NCBI GenBank assembly: GCA_965203635.1
Contig: OZ241903.1
Coordinates: 2,604,001 to 2,668,000, forward strand
DNA length: 64,000 nt
From: Aldehydirespirator sp965203635
Lineage (GTDB): Bacteria; Actinomycetota; Acidimicrobiia; Acidimicrobiales; Aldehydirespiratoraceae
Reading direction: 5' to 3'
The position numbers and the translations under genes were made by a program. Of this stretch, positions 37,687-46,230 are shown piece after piece (the first letter of the stretch is position 1; every line of letters begins with the position of its first letter). The notes under the pieces were generated by a model, which searched no databases, was not told the DNA's origin, and worked only from the letters and a program-made list of their open reading frames with translations.

Positions 37687-39783
37687 TCAGGCGGTGTCGA
37701 GGTGGATCAGTGCGGCCGTCTCGGGATTCAGCGGGGGAAGCTGGAGGCCGAGATGGGCCAGTTCATCGCCGCGCAACACCACGCCCTTGTCCCACCACGG
37801 TGGCGACGAGCGGGCCGGGCCGCCGCGCTCGCCTGGAAGGGGCACCCGCTCGACCCGGTACCGCCGGCCGGGATCGAGTCCTGGAAGCAGCAGCGGCGGA
37901 GGGGTCAGGCTTGGCACCGGCGCGACCACCGCGAAGCTGATCAGCGCCTCCGAGAGGTCGGGCCGGTACACCCCGTGCGCCGCGTAGGCGGGTTCGGTGT
38001 CGAACCGCACCGCGTCGCCGCCGTGCAGCAGGGGTCTGAACCGCTTGTGCAGCGAGATGGCCTCGGCGAGGTCGTCCAGGTCCGCGTCGGAGAGTTCGAG
38101 CAGGTCGCACTCGACGCCCAGATGCCCGAAGAGCGAGGTGGCGGCTCGGAAGCCGAGATCGTGGCGCCGGCCGGTGGTATGGGAGCGTTCCGGTCCGATG
38201 TGGGCCCCCATCATCTCGGGTGGGATCAGCATCGACGCGCCTCGCTGGATCGCCTGGCGCTCGAGAGGGTCGGTGCAGTCGCTGGTCCAGACCCGCTCGG
38301 TGCGGCGGAGAATCTCGTGGTCGACCCGGGCCCCGCCGGAGGAGCAGCTCTCGATCTCCACTCCGGGATGCCGCTGGCGCAGCGTGTCCATGAGCCGGTA
38401 CACGGCCACCGTCTGGGCGTGGGTGCCGGCCCTGCTGCCAGCCCCACCCGCCGCGATGTGGTCGCGGTTCATGTCCCACTTCAGGAAGGTGATGTCGTGG
38501 TCGGAGAGCAGCCTGTCGAGTTGGCCCAGAACGTGGTCGAACGCTTCGGGGCGGGCCAGGTCGAGCACGAGCTGGTTGCGGGCCAGCACGGGCTTGTAGC
38601 CGTCGTTGGCCAGCGCCCACTCGGGGTGGGCCCGGTAGAGGTCGCTGTCGGGGTTGACCATCCCCGGCTCGACCCAGATGCCGAAGGCCATTCCCAGACC
38701 GGTGACGTGGGCGATCAGGGGATCGAGTCCTTCCGGGTGGGCGTCGGCCGACACCGTCCAGTCGCCGAGGCCCGACGTGTCGTCGCGGCGTGAACCGAAC
38801 CAGCCGTCGTCGAGCACGAAACGCTCGATCCCGATCCGGGCGGCCCGCTCGGCCAGCGCCAGCAGCCGGTCGAGGTCGTGGTCGAAGTAGGTCGCCTCCC
38901 AGGTGTTGAACACCACCGGCCGCGGCGACCTCGGGTGCTCGGGGCGGGCCCGCAGCCGGCGATGGAACTGCTGGGTGGCCGCGGTCAGCCCCGTCTCGCT
39001 GTGGACGGCGACCACCTCGGGGCTGCGGTACGACGCTCCGGGCGCGAGCGTGATCTCGCCGGGATGGAGGAGCTCGCCGAGCTGCACGTACCGCCGCCCG
39101 TCGGCCAGTCGCTCGGCCAGGAGCGCATGGTTGCCGGTCCAGGCGAGGTGAGCGCCCCACACTGCGCCGGTGCTCTCACCGAAGCCGGCGTCGCCGGCGA
39201 ACACCAGCGGCGGATGCTCGTGTGATGTGCGGCCCCGGCGGTTCTCGACAGTGTGGGCTCCCCCGGACCATGGGGTCCGCCGCACCTGGAACTCGCGGCC
39301 CCAGCGTCCGCCCAGCGTGAGGAGCTCGGAGGCCCGAGCCGGGACCGGCAGGGTGATGCTCAGGCCGTGGAGCCGGTAGGGCTCATCCGGGCTCAGGTTG
39401 GTGACCTCGACCCGCACCGACAGGGCATGGTCGAGGCTGATCGTCGTGGTCAGGGCGAGGCCGGCGACGTCGTCGAGCGCCTCCACGGCGAGCCGCCCCT
39501 GGTGGAGCGTGTGCCCGGCCGGCCGGAACCGGGGCGCCCAATCGCGCCCGTCGGGCCGGGAGCCGAGCAGCCCGGGCCGCCCCGGGAAGCCGGACCCGTG
39601 CTCGGGCACGACCGAGACCGGCGCGGCCGTGTCCGGAGCGGCGTGCACCCGCGGACGCTCCAGCGCGGCCTCAAGAGCCGCGCCGTCGGGTTCGGACAAC
39701 GGAGCGCCCCAGTGCACGACCTCCGGCGCCCCGTGCGACAGGTTGACCACCACGTCGGTGCCGCGGCCGCGCAAATGGATCAC
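37687..39783 (-). CDS. Glycoside hydrolase family 36 alpha-galactosidase
   Basis: A 698-residue enzyme removing alpha-linked galactose (melibiose, raffinose type). N-terminal beta-supersandwich, then a TIM barrel with NTWEATYFDHD, FVLDDGWFGSRRDD, and the nucleophile D437 in LKWDMNRD. ESCSSGGARVD follows, then the acid/base region WTSDCTDPLER (D502) and a C-terminal beta domain. There is no signal peptide, so it acts on imported oligosaccharide. GTG start 39783, 19 bases after the permease stop, so it is the last gene of the importer operon. Confidence 0.95.
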   Translation of the reverse strand: MIHLRGRGTDVVVNLSHGAPEVVHWGAPLSEPDGAALEAALERPRVHAAPDTAAPVSVVPEHGSGFPGRPGLLGSRPDGRDWAPRFRPAGHTLHQGRLAVEALDDVAGLALTTTISLDHALSVRVEVTNLSPDEPYRLHGLSITLPVPARASELLTLGGRWGREFQVRRTPWSGGAHTVENRRGRTSHEHPPLVFAGDAGFGESTGAVWGAHLAWTGNHALLAERLADGRRYVQLGELLHPGEITLAPGASYRSPEVVAVHSETGLTAATQQFHRRLRARPEHPRSPRPVVFNTWEATYFDHDLDRLLALAERAARIGIERFVLDDGWFGSRRDDTSGLGDWTVSADAHPEGLDPLIAHVTGLGMAFGIWVEPGMVNPDSDLYRAHPEWALANDGYKPVLARNQLVLDLARPEAFDHVLGQLDRLLSDHDITFLKWDMNRDHIAAGGAGSRAGTHAQTVAVYRLMDTLRQRHPGVEIESCSSGGARVDHEILRRTERVWTSDCTDPLERQAIQRGASMLIPPEMMGAHIGPERSHTTGRRHDLGFRAATSLFGHLGVECDLLELSDADLDDLAEAISLHKRFRPLLHGGDAVRFDTEPAYAAHGVYRPDLSEALISFAVVAPVPSLTPPPLLLPGLDPGRRYRVERVPLPGERGGPARSSPPWWDKGVVLRGDELAHLGLQLPPLNPETAALIHLDTA

Positions 39784-39802
39784 TCCGGCCCCCGCTTGTT
39801 TC

Positions 39803-40717
39803 TCAGCCCTTGCTGGCGCCGAGCGTGAGGCCCGAGATGAACTGTTTCTGCAAGATCAGGTATACGACCAGCGTAGGCAGCGCTATCAGGATGGACGCGG
39901 CCGCGATCAGGTTGAAGTCGCTCGCCCACTGGCCGTTGAGCACCGCGATCGAGGAGGTTATGGGTCGTTCGTCGCCCCGGTTCAGCAGCACCGCGCCCCA
40001 GAAGAAGTCGTTGTACAGCCAGGTGAACTCGAGCGTTCCCAGCGCCGCGAGGGCGGGACGGGTGAGCGGCAGGATGATCTTGAAGAACCGGCGCCACACG
40101 CCGGCCCCGTCGACCGCGGCGGCCTCGTCGATCTCCTTGGGGATGGTCTTCATGTAGTTCGACAGGACGAACGTGCAGAACCCGACCTGGAAGGCCACGT
40201 GGATCAGGATGACCGCGATCTTGGTGCCCAGCAGGCTGCCGGTGTCGGTGTCGGAGAGGATGTCGGGCCACGGCATCCGCTTGAAGAACTGGAACAGGGG
40301 CTGGAACAGCACCTGCTGGGGCATGAGGTTGCCGGCGGTGAACAGCACCAGGAAGGCGATGTTGAACTTCCAGCTGTAGCGGGTGCAGGCGTAGGCCACG
40401 ATGGCGGCCAGCAGCAGCGTGAGGAACAGGGCGGGAATGACGATGAAGGCGGTGTTGCCGAAGGTCTTGGCCATCTCGCCGACGTTCCAGGCGTCCCGGT
40501 AGTTGTCGAGGGTGAGCGTCTCGGGCAGCGAGAACGCCCCGTTGGGCTGGGTGTCGGCCTCCCAGTAGCGGAACGAGTTGTAGAGGGCGGTGCCGACCGG
40601 CACCAGCCATGCCAGCGCCATCACGGTCAGGAAGGCGTACAGCAGGACCCTCATGGGCTTCACCCGGGGTCCCTTGTGCTTGGCGGCAGAGGGCGCGGCG
40701 ACCATGGTGTCGCTCAC
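39803..40717 (-). CDS. ABC transporter permease, MalG type
   Basis: A 304-residue permease with six membrane segments and the EAA loop DEAAAVDGAGVWRRFFKIILP. The GTG start overlaps the stop of the preceding permease (GTGA); an ATG four codons later has no better ribosome binding site. Second membrane subunit of a galactoside importer whose binding protein is encoded two genes upstream. No ATPase gene is present in the island, so a shared ATPase is probable. Confidence 0.92.
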   Translation of the reverse strand: MSDTMVAAPSAAKHKGPRVKPMRVLLYAFLTVMALAWLVPVGTALYNSFRYWEADTQPNGAFSLPETLTLDNYRDAWNVGEMAKTFGNTAFIVIPALFLTLLLAAIVAYACTRYSWKFNIAFLVLFTAGNLMPQQVLFQPLFQFFKRMPWPDILSDTDTGSLLGTKIAVILIHVAFQVGFCTFVLSNYMKTIPKEIDEAAAVDGAGVWRRFFKIILPLTRPALAALGTLEFTWLYNDFFWGAVLLNRGDERPITSSIAVLNGQWASDFNLIAAASILIALPTLVVYLILQKQFISGLTLGASKG

Positions 40718-41691
40718 AGCTCCGACTCCCGGTAGTGGTTGATCACGTACCAGACGATGAACCCGAGGCACAGCAGCAGCATCACCACGCCGTATGCCGA
40801 TCCGAAGCCGACCCGGCCGCCGCCCTCGCCTAGCAGGCTCTTGGTGACCAGCGTGCCCATCACGTCGGTGCCGCGGGGCTCGTTGAGAGCGGCGATGATG
40901 TCGTAGGCCCTCAGAGCCTCGATGGCGGTGATCACGACCACGATCACGTTGATCGGCTTCAAGGAGGGGAATATGACCCGCCTGAAGGCCTGCCACTCAT
41001 TGCAGCCGTCGATGGCGGCCGCCTCTCGCAGCGCCTGATCGACCGCCTTGAGGCCGGCCAGGTACATCACCATGATGTAGCCGATGTGCCGCCAGGCCAT
41101 GGCGATGAGCAGCGCGGCGAAGTTCTTGGACAGCCCCAGCGCGGGGTCGAGGAACGGCAGGTCGAAGGAGAAGATTTTGGTGCCGTCCCCGACGAAGTCG
41201 ATCGGCCCGCCCGGCCACAGCGTGTTGAGCAGACCCCGGTCCCGGGAGAACATCGTCGACTTCCAGATGAACCCGACCACCGCCAGCGACAGGACCACCG
41301 GGAAGTAGTACACGCTCTGGTAGAAGCGGCTGCCCCGGATGTTCTTGTCCAGCAGGTAGGCGAACAGCATGCCGATCGCCGAGCAGATCGTCAGCCAGAT
41401 GATCAGCACGAAGTTGTTGAACAGAGCCCCGAACAGGTCGCCCTCGAAGACGGTGAAGATGAACCAGTAGTTGCGGAAGCCGACGTCGCGGATGTCGCTG
41501 AGGGGGGCCAGGTTGTCCCATTCGGTGAACGACAGGCCGACCGTCAGCGTGGCTGGGATCCAGACCAGCCCGATGTGCAGGGCGGCGGGTACGCCGACCA
41601 TCACCCACAGCCAGATGCGGTCGGCGCGGGAGAGAGAGGTCGAGCGACGACGGCGACGCCCAGATCGGGGGGTCGCCGTCGTCGCTCGCAC
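40714..41691 (-). CDS. ABC transporter permease, MalF type
   Basis: A permease of about 325 residues: first membrane segment VMVGVPAALHIGLVWIPATL, six in total, with the EAA loop REAAAIDGCNEWQAFRRVIFP. The start is uncertain. No ATG precedes the first membrane segment. GTG 41691 is the only canonical codon downstream of the binding-protein stop, but it lies at the edge of a perfect hairpin whose arm would then encode a low-complexity RSGRRRRRSTS stretch. First permease of the galactoside importer. Confidence 0.85.
   Translation of the reverse strand: MRATTATPRSGRRRRRSTSLSRADRIWLWVMVGVPAALHIGLVWIPATLTVGLSFTEWDNLAPLSDIRDVGFRNYWFIFTVFEGDLFGALFNNFVLIIWLTICSAIGMLFAYLLDKNIRGSRFYQSVYYFPVVLSLAVVGFIWKSTMFSRDRGLLNTLWPGGPIDFVGDGTKIFSFDLPFLDPALGLSKNFAALLIAMAWRHIGYIMVMYLAGLKAVDQALREAAAIDGCNEWQAFRRVIFPSLKPINVIVVVITAIEALRAYDIIAALNEPRGTDVMGTLVTKSLLGEGGGRVGFGSAYGVVMLLLCLGFIVWYVINHYRESEL
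41641..41689 (-). promoter_or_regulatory. Perfect 17-base-pair hairpin between binding-protein and permease genes
   Basis: CGAGCGACGACGGCGAC (41641-41657) and GTCGCCGTCGTCGCTCG (41673-41689) are exact reverse complements around a 15-base loop. The position, between binding-protein and permease coding regions, matches that of RNA-stabilising hairpins in other ABC operons. Confidence 0.7.
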
Positions 41692-41752
41692 GGGGGGAAC
41701 CGTAGCTATCCGCCGGATCTCGCCCGCAGTGGAGCGTGCGATCCGAAGGTCA

Positions 41753-43123
41753 TCATTCGAAGGTGTAGGTCTGCTTCTTGGCCTCGATGTCGGCGAGGAT
41801 CGTGCCGATGTTCCCCGGCGTGGCCAGGAAGTCGGCGATGCCGACACCGGCCACGTTGGCCGCGAAGTCGGGATCGGTGTCGCGGTCGAGGAACTGCGAG
41901 ATGAACTTCGCCGAGCCGACCGCCTCGGCCGACTTCTTCTGCAGGGCGTTGTAGCCGCTGGTGTCGGCATTGCTGTTGGCGGCCACCACTGACGGGTCCA
42001 CCGACAGGTAGGCGTCGATGGCAGCGACCGAGCCGAGACCGGCGAGCAGGGCCTTGGCCCCTTCCTCGTTGGCCGGTTCGGCGGCCATCATGAAGCCGTC
42101 GATCGGCGCCTCGATGGCGTCCTGGCCGTGGGCCGGGTCGACCTCGGGGAACAGGAAGAAGTCGATGTCGTCGATGATGTCGGCCTGGGTGTCGCCGTCG
42201 AAGTTCGACGTGAGGAACGTGCCGATCAGGTACATGCCGGCCGACTTGTCGCCCAGGGCGTTGGCGGCGTCCTGCCAGGTGCGGCCGTTGGCGTCGGGCT
42301 GGTAGTAGGGAAGGATCTCCTCCCAGGTGCTGAAGATGTTCTGCACCCGGGCGTCCTCCCAGTTCTCCCGGCCACCCATCAGGCTGACGTGGAAGTCGTA
42401 GCCGTTGACCCGCATGTTCAGCATGTCGAACATGCCCATCTGCGGCCAGCGGCCGTCGTTGGCGGCGCACAGCGGGGTGATGCCGTCGGCGGCCATCGTG
42501 TCGCACAGCCCCTTGAACTCGTCCCAAGTGGTGGGAATCGAGTAGCCGTTGTCGGCGAACACGCTCTTGCGGTAGTGGACGGCCCACGGGTAGAAGTACA
42601 ACGGCACGAAGTACTGCTTGCCGTCGAGGCCCGAGGCGGCGCTGCGGAAGCCGTCCGACATGCCGGGGAGGTTGTCCCACACGTCGGAGATGTCGCCCAC
42701 CACGCCCTTGCTGGCGAAGGCCCGCATGCGGTAGCCGGCGAACCAGGCCACCACATCGTCGGGCTGCTGGATGTAGGTGTTGAAGTTCTCCTGGTAGGTG
42801 TTGTGGTCGATGGTGTTGATGATCGTGTCGACGCCGGTGGCGGCCACGGCCGCGGCCAGCGCGTTCCTCGGCTTCTCGTCCGAGTAGTTCGACCCGAGCG
42901 TCGTCGTGCCGACGCCCGTATCAGCGGCCGCGGTGGTGGTGGGCGCGGCGGTTGTGGCCGGGGCGGCCGTCGTCGTCGCGGCAGGCGCGGCTTCGTCATC
43001 GTCGCCGCAGGCTGCCAGCAACGCGGCGCCACCGACCGCGGCCGCGCCGCTGCCGATCACGAAGTTGCGGCGGCTCAGGCTTGAGTCCCGCAGGCTTTGA
43101 AGCCGGTTGGCTGTCTTGGTCAT
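41753..43123 (-). CDS. Galactoside-type ABC solute-binding lipoprotein, Tat exported
   Basis: A 456-residue family 1 binding protein. The N-terminus carries a twin-Arg motif (SLSRRNFVIGSG) and a lipobox (LLAACGD), so it is probably exported folded by Tat and then lipidated. A Thr/Ala/Pro linker follows (TTTAAPATTAAPTTTAAA). The fold continues with GLDGKQYFVPLYFYPWAVHYRKSVF and TTWDEFKGLCDTMAADGITPL, characteristic of oligosaccharide binders. Neighbouring alpha- and beta-galactosidases suggest a raffinose-, melibiose- or galactoside-type ligand (inference). Confidence 0.9.
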   Translation of the reverse strand: MTKTANRLQSLRDSSLSRRNFVIGSGAAAVGGAALLAACGDDDEAAPAATTTAAPATTAAPTTTAAADTGVGTTTLGSNYSDEKPRNALAAAVAATGVDTIINTIDHNTYQENFNTYIQQPDDVVAWFAGYRMRAFASKGVVGDISDVWDNLPGMSDGFRSAASGLDGKQYFVPLYFYPWAVHYRKSVFADNGYSIPTTWDEFKGLCDTMAADGITPLCAANDGRWPQMGMFDMLNMRVNGYDFHVSLMGGRENWEDARVQNIFSTWEEILPYYQPDANGRTWQDAANALGDKSAGMYLIGTFLTSNFDGDTQADIIDDIDFFLFPEVDPAHGQDAIEAPIDGFMMAAEPANEEGAKALLAGLGSVAAIDAYLSVDPSVVAANSNADTSGYNALQKKSAEAVGSAKFISQFLDRDTDPDFAANVAGVGIADFLATPGNIGTILADIEAKKQTYTFE

Positions 43124-43148
43124 GGTTCCCTCCTGGGGTCCGGATTTC

Positions 43149-43180
43149 TGGTTGGTTGGTTGGTTTGCTTGGTTGGTTGG
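43149..43180. repeat. Short GGTT tandem repeat
   Basis: About seven copies of GGTT, with one interruption (TTTGCTT), lie in the 67-base gap between the dehydratase stop and the binding-protein gene. They are not coding and may be slippage-prone. Confidence 0.7.
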
Positions 43181-43190
43181 ATGATGGTGG

Positions 43191-44351
43191 TCATTTCGGA
43201 TCCTGGGGCAGGCCGCGCTGCTCCCAGCCCTCGGCGAACAGCTCTAGCGAGTGCGGCCGGCGGCTGGAGTGCCTCTCGGCACCGTCCCAGTCGATCTCGA
43301 CTCCCAGTCCGGGCCCCTCGGGCACCTCGACGTGGCCGTCTACCACGTTGATGGGCGGGTGGACCAGGTCGCGCGTCCAGCCCTCGTTGAAGACGTCGAA
43401 GGATTCCTGGACGTAGAAGTTCGGCACGCACGCCCCAAGCTGGGCGCTCACCGCCGAGCAGATCGGGCCTTGGGCGTTGTGGGGCGCCACCACGGCGTGG
43501 CTGGCCTCGGCCAGGGCCGCGACCTGCCGGGTGCGCCAGATGCCGCCCAGGTGGACGGGCTCGGGCTGGACGATGCCCACCGCACCGCCGGCCAGCAGCT
43601 CGGCGAACTGCTGGATGCTCGAGAACGACTCGCCGGTAGCCACCGGAACAGGCGACTGCCGGGCGACGCTGGTGAGCACGCCGATGTTGTGGTGGGAGAC
43701 GGGCTCCTCGAGCCAGGCCGGGCGGAAGGGGGCGAGCCGCTCGGCGATGCGCAGGGCCGAGGACACCCCGAAACGGCCGTGGGCTTCGATCATCAGGTCG
43801 ACCTCGGGCCCGACCTCGTCGCGGACCGCCTCGACCAGGGAGACCGACAGGCCCTCGTCGTGGCCGCTCTGGGCCATCCAGGCCGCTCCGAACGGATCGA
43901 ACTTCATGGCGGTGAAGCCCAGCTCGACCACCCTGCGGGCCGCTTCGGCGAACGCCTCGGGGGTGCGGTCCACGGTGTACCAGCCGTTGGCGTAGGCCCG
44001 GACCCGGTCGCGCAGCCGCCCTCCGAGCAGCTTGTGCACCGGCAGGTCCAGCGCCTTGCCCATGATGTCCCAGCAGGCGATCTCGACCGCGGCGACCGCC
44101 GCGCCGTGGACTTGCCCGCCGTCGGTGTAGACGTCTCGCTGCATGGCGAGGAGCAGTGCCTCGATGTCGAAGGGGTCTTGGCCGGCGATCCGCTCCTCGA
44201 GCTCCAGGATGGCCGCCTCGACGGTGCGGGCGAACACGTTGACGGTTCCCTCGCCCACGCCGTGGATTCCCTCGTCGGTGTCGACGCGCACCAGGAGCCA
44301 GTCCTTCCAGCTGTTGCCGACGACATGGGGGGTGATGCCGGTGATCTTCAT
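43191..44351 (-). CDS. Enolase-superfamily sugar-acid dehydratase (galactonate dehydratase-like)
   Basis: A 386-residue mandelate racemase/muconate lactonising-type enzyme. Metal ligands are E189 (LMIEAHGRF), E215 or E216 (WLEEPV) and E241 (ATGESF). Catalytic candidates are H191, H291 (APHNAQGP) and K150/D152 (AMKFDPFG). The pattern fits acid-sugar dehydratases. The galactosidases, kinase and FadR-type regulator beside it point to D-galactonate as substrate, but specificity in this superfamily cannot be read reliably. It is the first gene of the leftward operon and divergent from the GntR gene. No good ribosome binding site precedes its ATG. Confidence 0.8.
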   Translation of the reverse strand: MKITGITPHVVGNSWKDWLLVRVDTDEGIHGVGEGTVNVFARTVEAAILELEERIAGQDPFDIEALLLAMQRDVYTDGGQVHGAAVAAVEIACWDIMGKALDLPVHKLLGGRLRDRVRAYANGWYTVDRTPEAFAEAARRVVELGFTAMKFDPFGAAWMAQSGHDEGLSVSLVEAVRDEVGPEVDLMIEAHGRFGVSSALRIAERLAPFRPAWLEEPVSHHNIGVLTSVARQSPVPVATGESFSSIQQFAELLAGGAVGIVQPEPVHLGGIWRTRQVAALAEASHAVVAPHNAQGPICSAVSAQLGACVPNFYVQESFDVFNEGWTRDLVHPPINVVDGHVEVPEGPGLGVEIDWDGAERHSSRRPHSLELFAEGWEQRGLPQDPK

Positions 44352-44367
44352 GGGGAGGTACGCATAC

Positions 44368-44401
44368 AGTCCTATCGTTCTATTAGTAATATCATAGGAC
44401 T
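44368..44401. promoter_or_regulatory. Inverted repeat between dehydratase and GntR genes
   Basis: AGTCCTAT (44368-44375) and ATAGGACT (44394-44401) are perfect 8-base arms around an AT-rich 18-base centre, in the 87-base divergent promoter region. Candidate binding site of the adjacent GntR regulator. Confidence 0.55.
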
Positions 44402-44438
44402 AGTAACCGACGCAAGAGCACCTACTAGGCTTCCCAGG

Positions 44439-45200
44439 ATGGACTTCGACGCCCGCACGGGTACCGGTCTTCGCCAGCGCACGGTCGAGAGCATCGGTTA
44501 CCGGATCATCGACAGCACCTACCCGCCCGGGCACCGGTTCGCCAACCAGGAGGACCTGTCGGCGGAGCTGGGCGTGTCGCGCACCGTGGTCCGGGAGGCC
44601 CTCGGCCTGCTCCGTGACAAGGGGCTGATCGAATCCCGCCCGAAGGCCGGCACGGTGGTGGCCGACCACCGGTCGTGGAACCTGCTTGACCCCGACGTCC
44701 TGCGCTGGAGCATCGCGGCGCGGTCGGCGCCGACGACGCTCAGCCACGTCGCCGAGGTGCGCCTGGTGATCGAGCCCCAGGCGGCCCGGCTGGCCGCCCG
44801 CCGGCGGAGTGACGAAGCGGCCGTGGAGCTTCTGGCCCTGCACGACGCCCTGGCGGCGTCGGTCAGCGACTTCAATCACTACATCGAAGCCGACCTGGCC
44901 TTCCACGACGCGGTGTTCCGCGCCGCCGCCAACCCGGTGCTGGCCCAGATGGCCGAGACCATCCGGGTGGCTCTGGAGGGCAGCCGCCGGGTGACCGTCC
45001 AGGTGCCCGGCGGCCCGGCGACCACCATCGAGCACCACGCCCGGGTGGCCCGGGCGATCCAGGATCGGGACGAGGCCGAGGCCGCTCGGGCCATGACTGA
45101 GCTGATCGAGGTCTCCACCAGCCACCTGCTGCGGCTGCTCCAACCGCCGGACGGCGACGGCCGTTCGGCCGGCGCCGCGGACCCCGACCCCGACGGGTAG
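44439..45200 (+). CDS. GntR/FadR-subfamily transcriptional regulator
   Basis: A 253-residue regulator. The N-terminal winged helix is DLSAELGVSRTVVREALGLL followed by KGLIESRPKAGTVV. The C-terminal FCD all-helical ligand domain (residues 85-235) carries the Asp/His metal-ligand pattern (FNHYIEADLAFHDAVFRAA, EHHARVARAIQDRD). FadR-type regulators near acid-sugar dehydratases usually sense the sugar acid. Divergent from the dehydratase operon, with an inverted repeat between them. The last 20 residues are low complexity and Pro/Asp-rich. Confidence 0.92.
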   Translation: MDFDARTGTGLRQRTVESIGYRIIDSTYPPGHRFANQEDLSAELGVSRTVVREALGLLRDKGLIESRPKAGTVVADHRSWNLLDPDVLRWSIAARSAPTTLSHVAEVRLVIEPQAARLAARRRSDEAAVELLALHDALAASVSDFNHYIEADLAFHDAVFRAAANPVLAQMAETIRVALEGSRRVTVQVPGGPATTIEHHARVARAIQDRDEAEAARAMTELIEVSTSHLLRLLQPPDGDGRSAGAADPDPDG

Positions 45201-45213
45201 GCGCGACGGTCCG

Positions 45214-46230
45214 GTGACCTTGACCGGCTCGGCGCCACCGGTCCCCCGCTTCGATGTCGTCGCCGTCGGTGAGTCGATGCTCACCCTCTACCGCGATCCG
45301 GGCACGGCGGCCGACGCCTTCGCCTGGGACATCTGCGGGGCGGAGTCGAACGTGGCCCTGTACTGCGCCGCGCTGGGGCTCCGCAGCGCCTGGGTCAGCC
45401 GCCTCGACACCGGCATGGCCGGGTCGCTGGTGCTGGACGCCGTCGCGGCCGGCGGGGTCGACACATCGCTGGTCGGCATGTGCGAGGACGCTCCCACCGG
45501 CTTGATGCTGCGGGACTCGCCCGAGCGCGGCCAGCGGGTCCAGTACTACCGGAAGGGGTCGGCCGCGTCGCTGATGTCCCCCGAGACCGTTCCGGTCGAG
45601 ACGTGCCTCGACGCCGGGGCCGTCCACCTCACCGGGATCACGCTGGCCCTGTCGGACGGGTGCCGGGACCTGGTCATGGCGCTGCTTTCGGAGCCGTCCG
45701 GCGCGCTGCGATCGTTCGATCTCAACTGGCGCCCCGCGCTCTGGCCGGACGGGCCCCCGGGCGAGCTGTTCCTGGAGGCGGCCAACCGGGCCGATGTCGT
45801 CTTCGTCGGGTTGGACGAAGCTGCCGCGGTGTGGGGGTTCTCGGAGCCGTCGCAGGTGCGGTCCGCTCTGCCGCGGCCGCGAGTCGTCGTCGTGAAGGAC
45901 GGCGCCGTCGGCGTCCACACGTTCACGTCGAGCGGCGCGCACTTCGAACCCGCGCTGCGCGGGCCGATCGTGGGTCCGAGAGGCGCCGGCGACGCCTTCG
46001 CCGCCGGATTCCTGTGCGGCTTCCTGTCCGATCCCGAGAACCTGCGGCGCTGCCAGCGGCTGGGCCATGTGGCAGCGATGAGCGCGATGACCTCCGAGTT
46101 GGACGTGGGACCCCTTCCCGATGACTCGGCGATCACCGCGATGCTGGAGGCAGGCCCCCAAGAATGGAGCGAACTGGTCTATCCGGGTCCGCCGGGCCTG
46201 TTTCAGTCGAGGGACTCGGCCCAGCGGTAG
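45214..46230 (+). CDS. PfkB-family sugar kinase (2-keto-3-deoxy-galactonate/gluconate kinase-like)
   Basis: A 338-residue ribokinase-fold kinase. The N-terminal VVAVGESMLTLYRDPG and GGAESNVA-like CGAESNVALYCAALG are the substrate motifs, and the C-terminal GPRGAGDAFAAGFLCGF is PfkB signature 2 with the catalytic Asp. GTG start, 13 bases after the regulator stop, so co-transcribed. With a galactonate-type dehydratase upstream, the likely reaction is phosphorylation of 2-keto-3-deoxygalactonate in a De Ley-Doudoroff-type route. The expected aldolase and galactose dehydrogenase are not in this window. Its 3' end overlaps the convergent coaE by 28 bases. Confidence 0.83.
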   Translation: MTLTGSAPPVPRFDVVAVGESMLTLYRDPGTAADAFAWDICGAESNVALYCAALGLRSAWVSRLDTGMAGSLVLDAVAAGGVDTSLVGMCEDAPTGLMLRDSPERGQRVQYYRKGSAASLMSPETVPVETCLDAGAVHLTGITLALSDGCRDLVMALLSEPSGALRSFDLNWRPALWPDGPPGELFLEAANRADVVFVGLDEAAAVWGFSEPSQVRSALPRPRVVVVKDGAVGVHTFTSSGAHFEPALRGPIVGPRGAGDAFAAGFLCGFLSDPENLRRCQRLGHVAAMSAMTSELDVGPLPDDSAITAMLEAGPQEWSELVYPGPPGLFQSRDSAQR

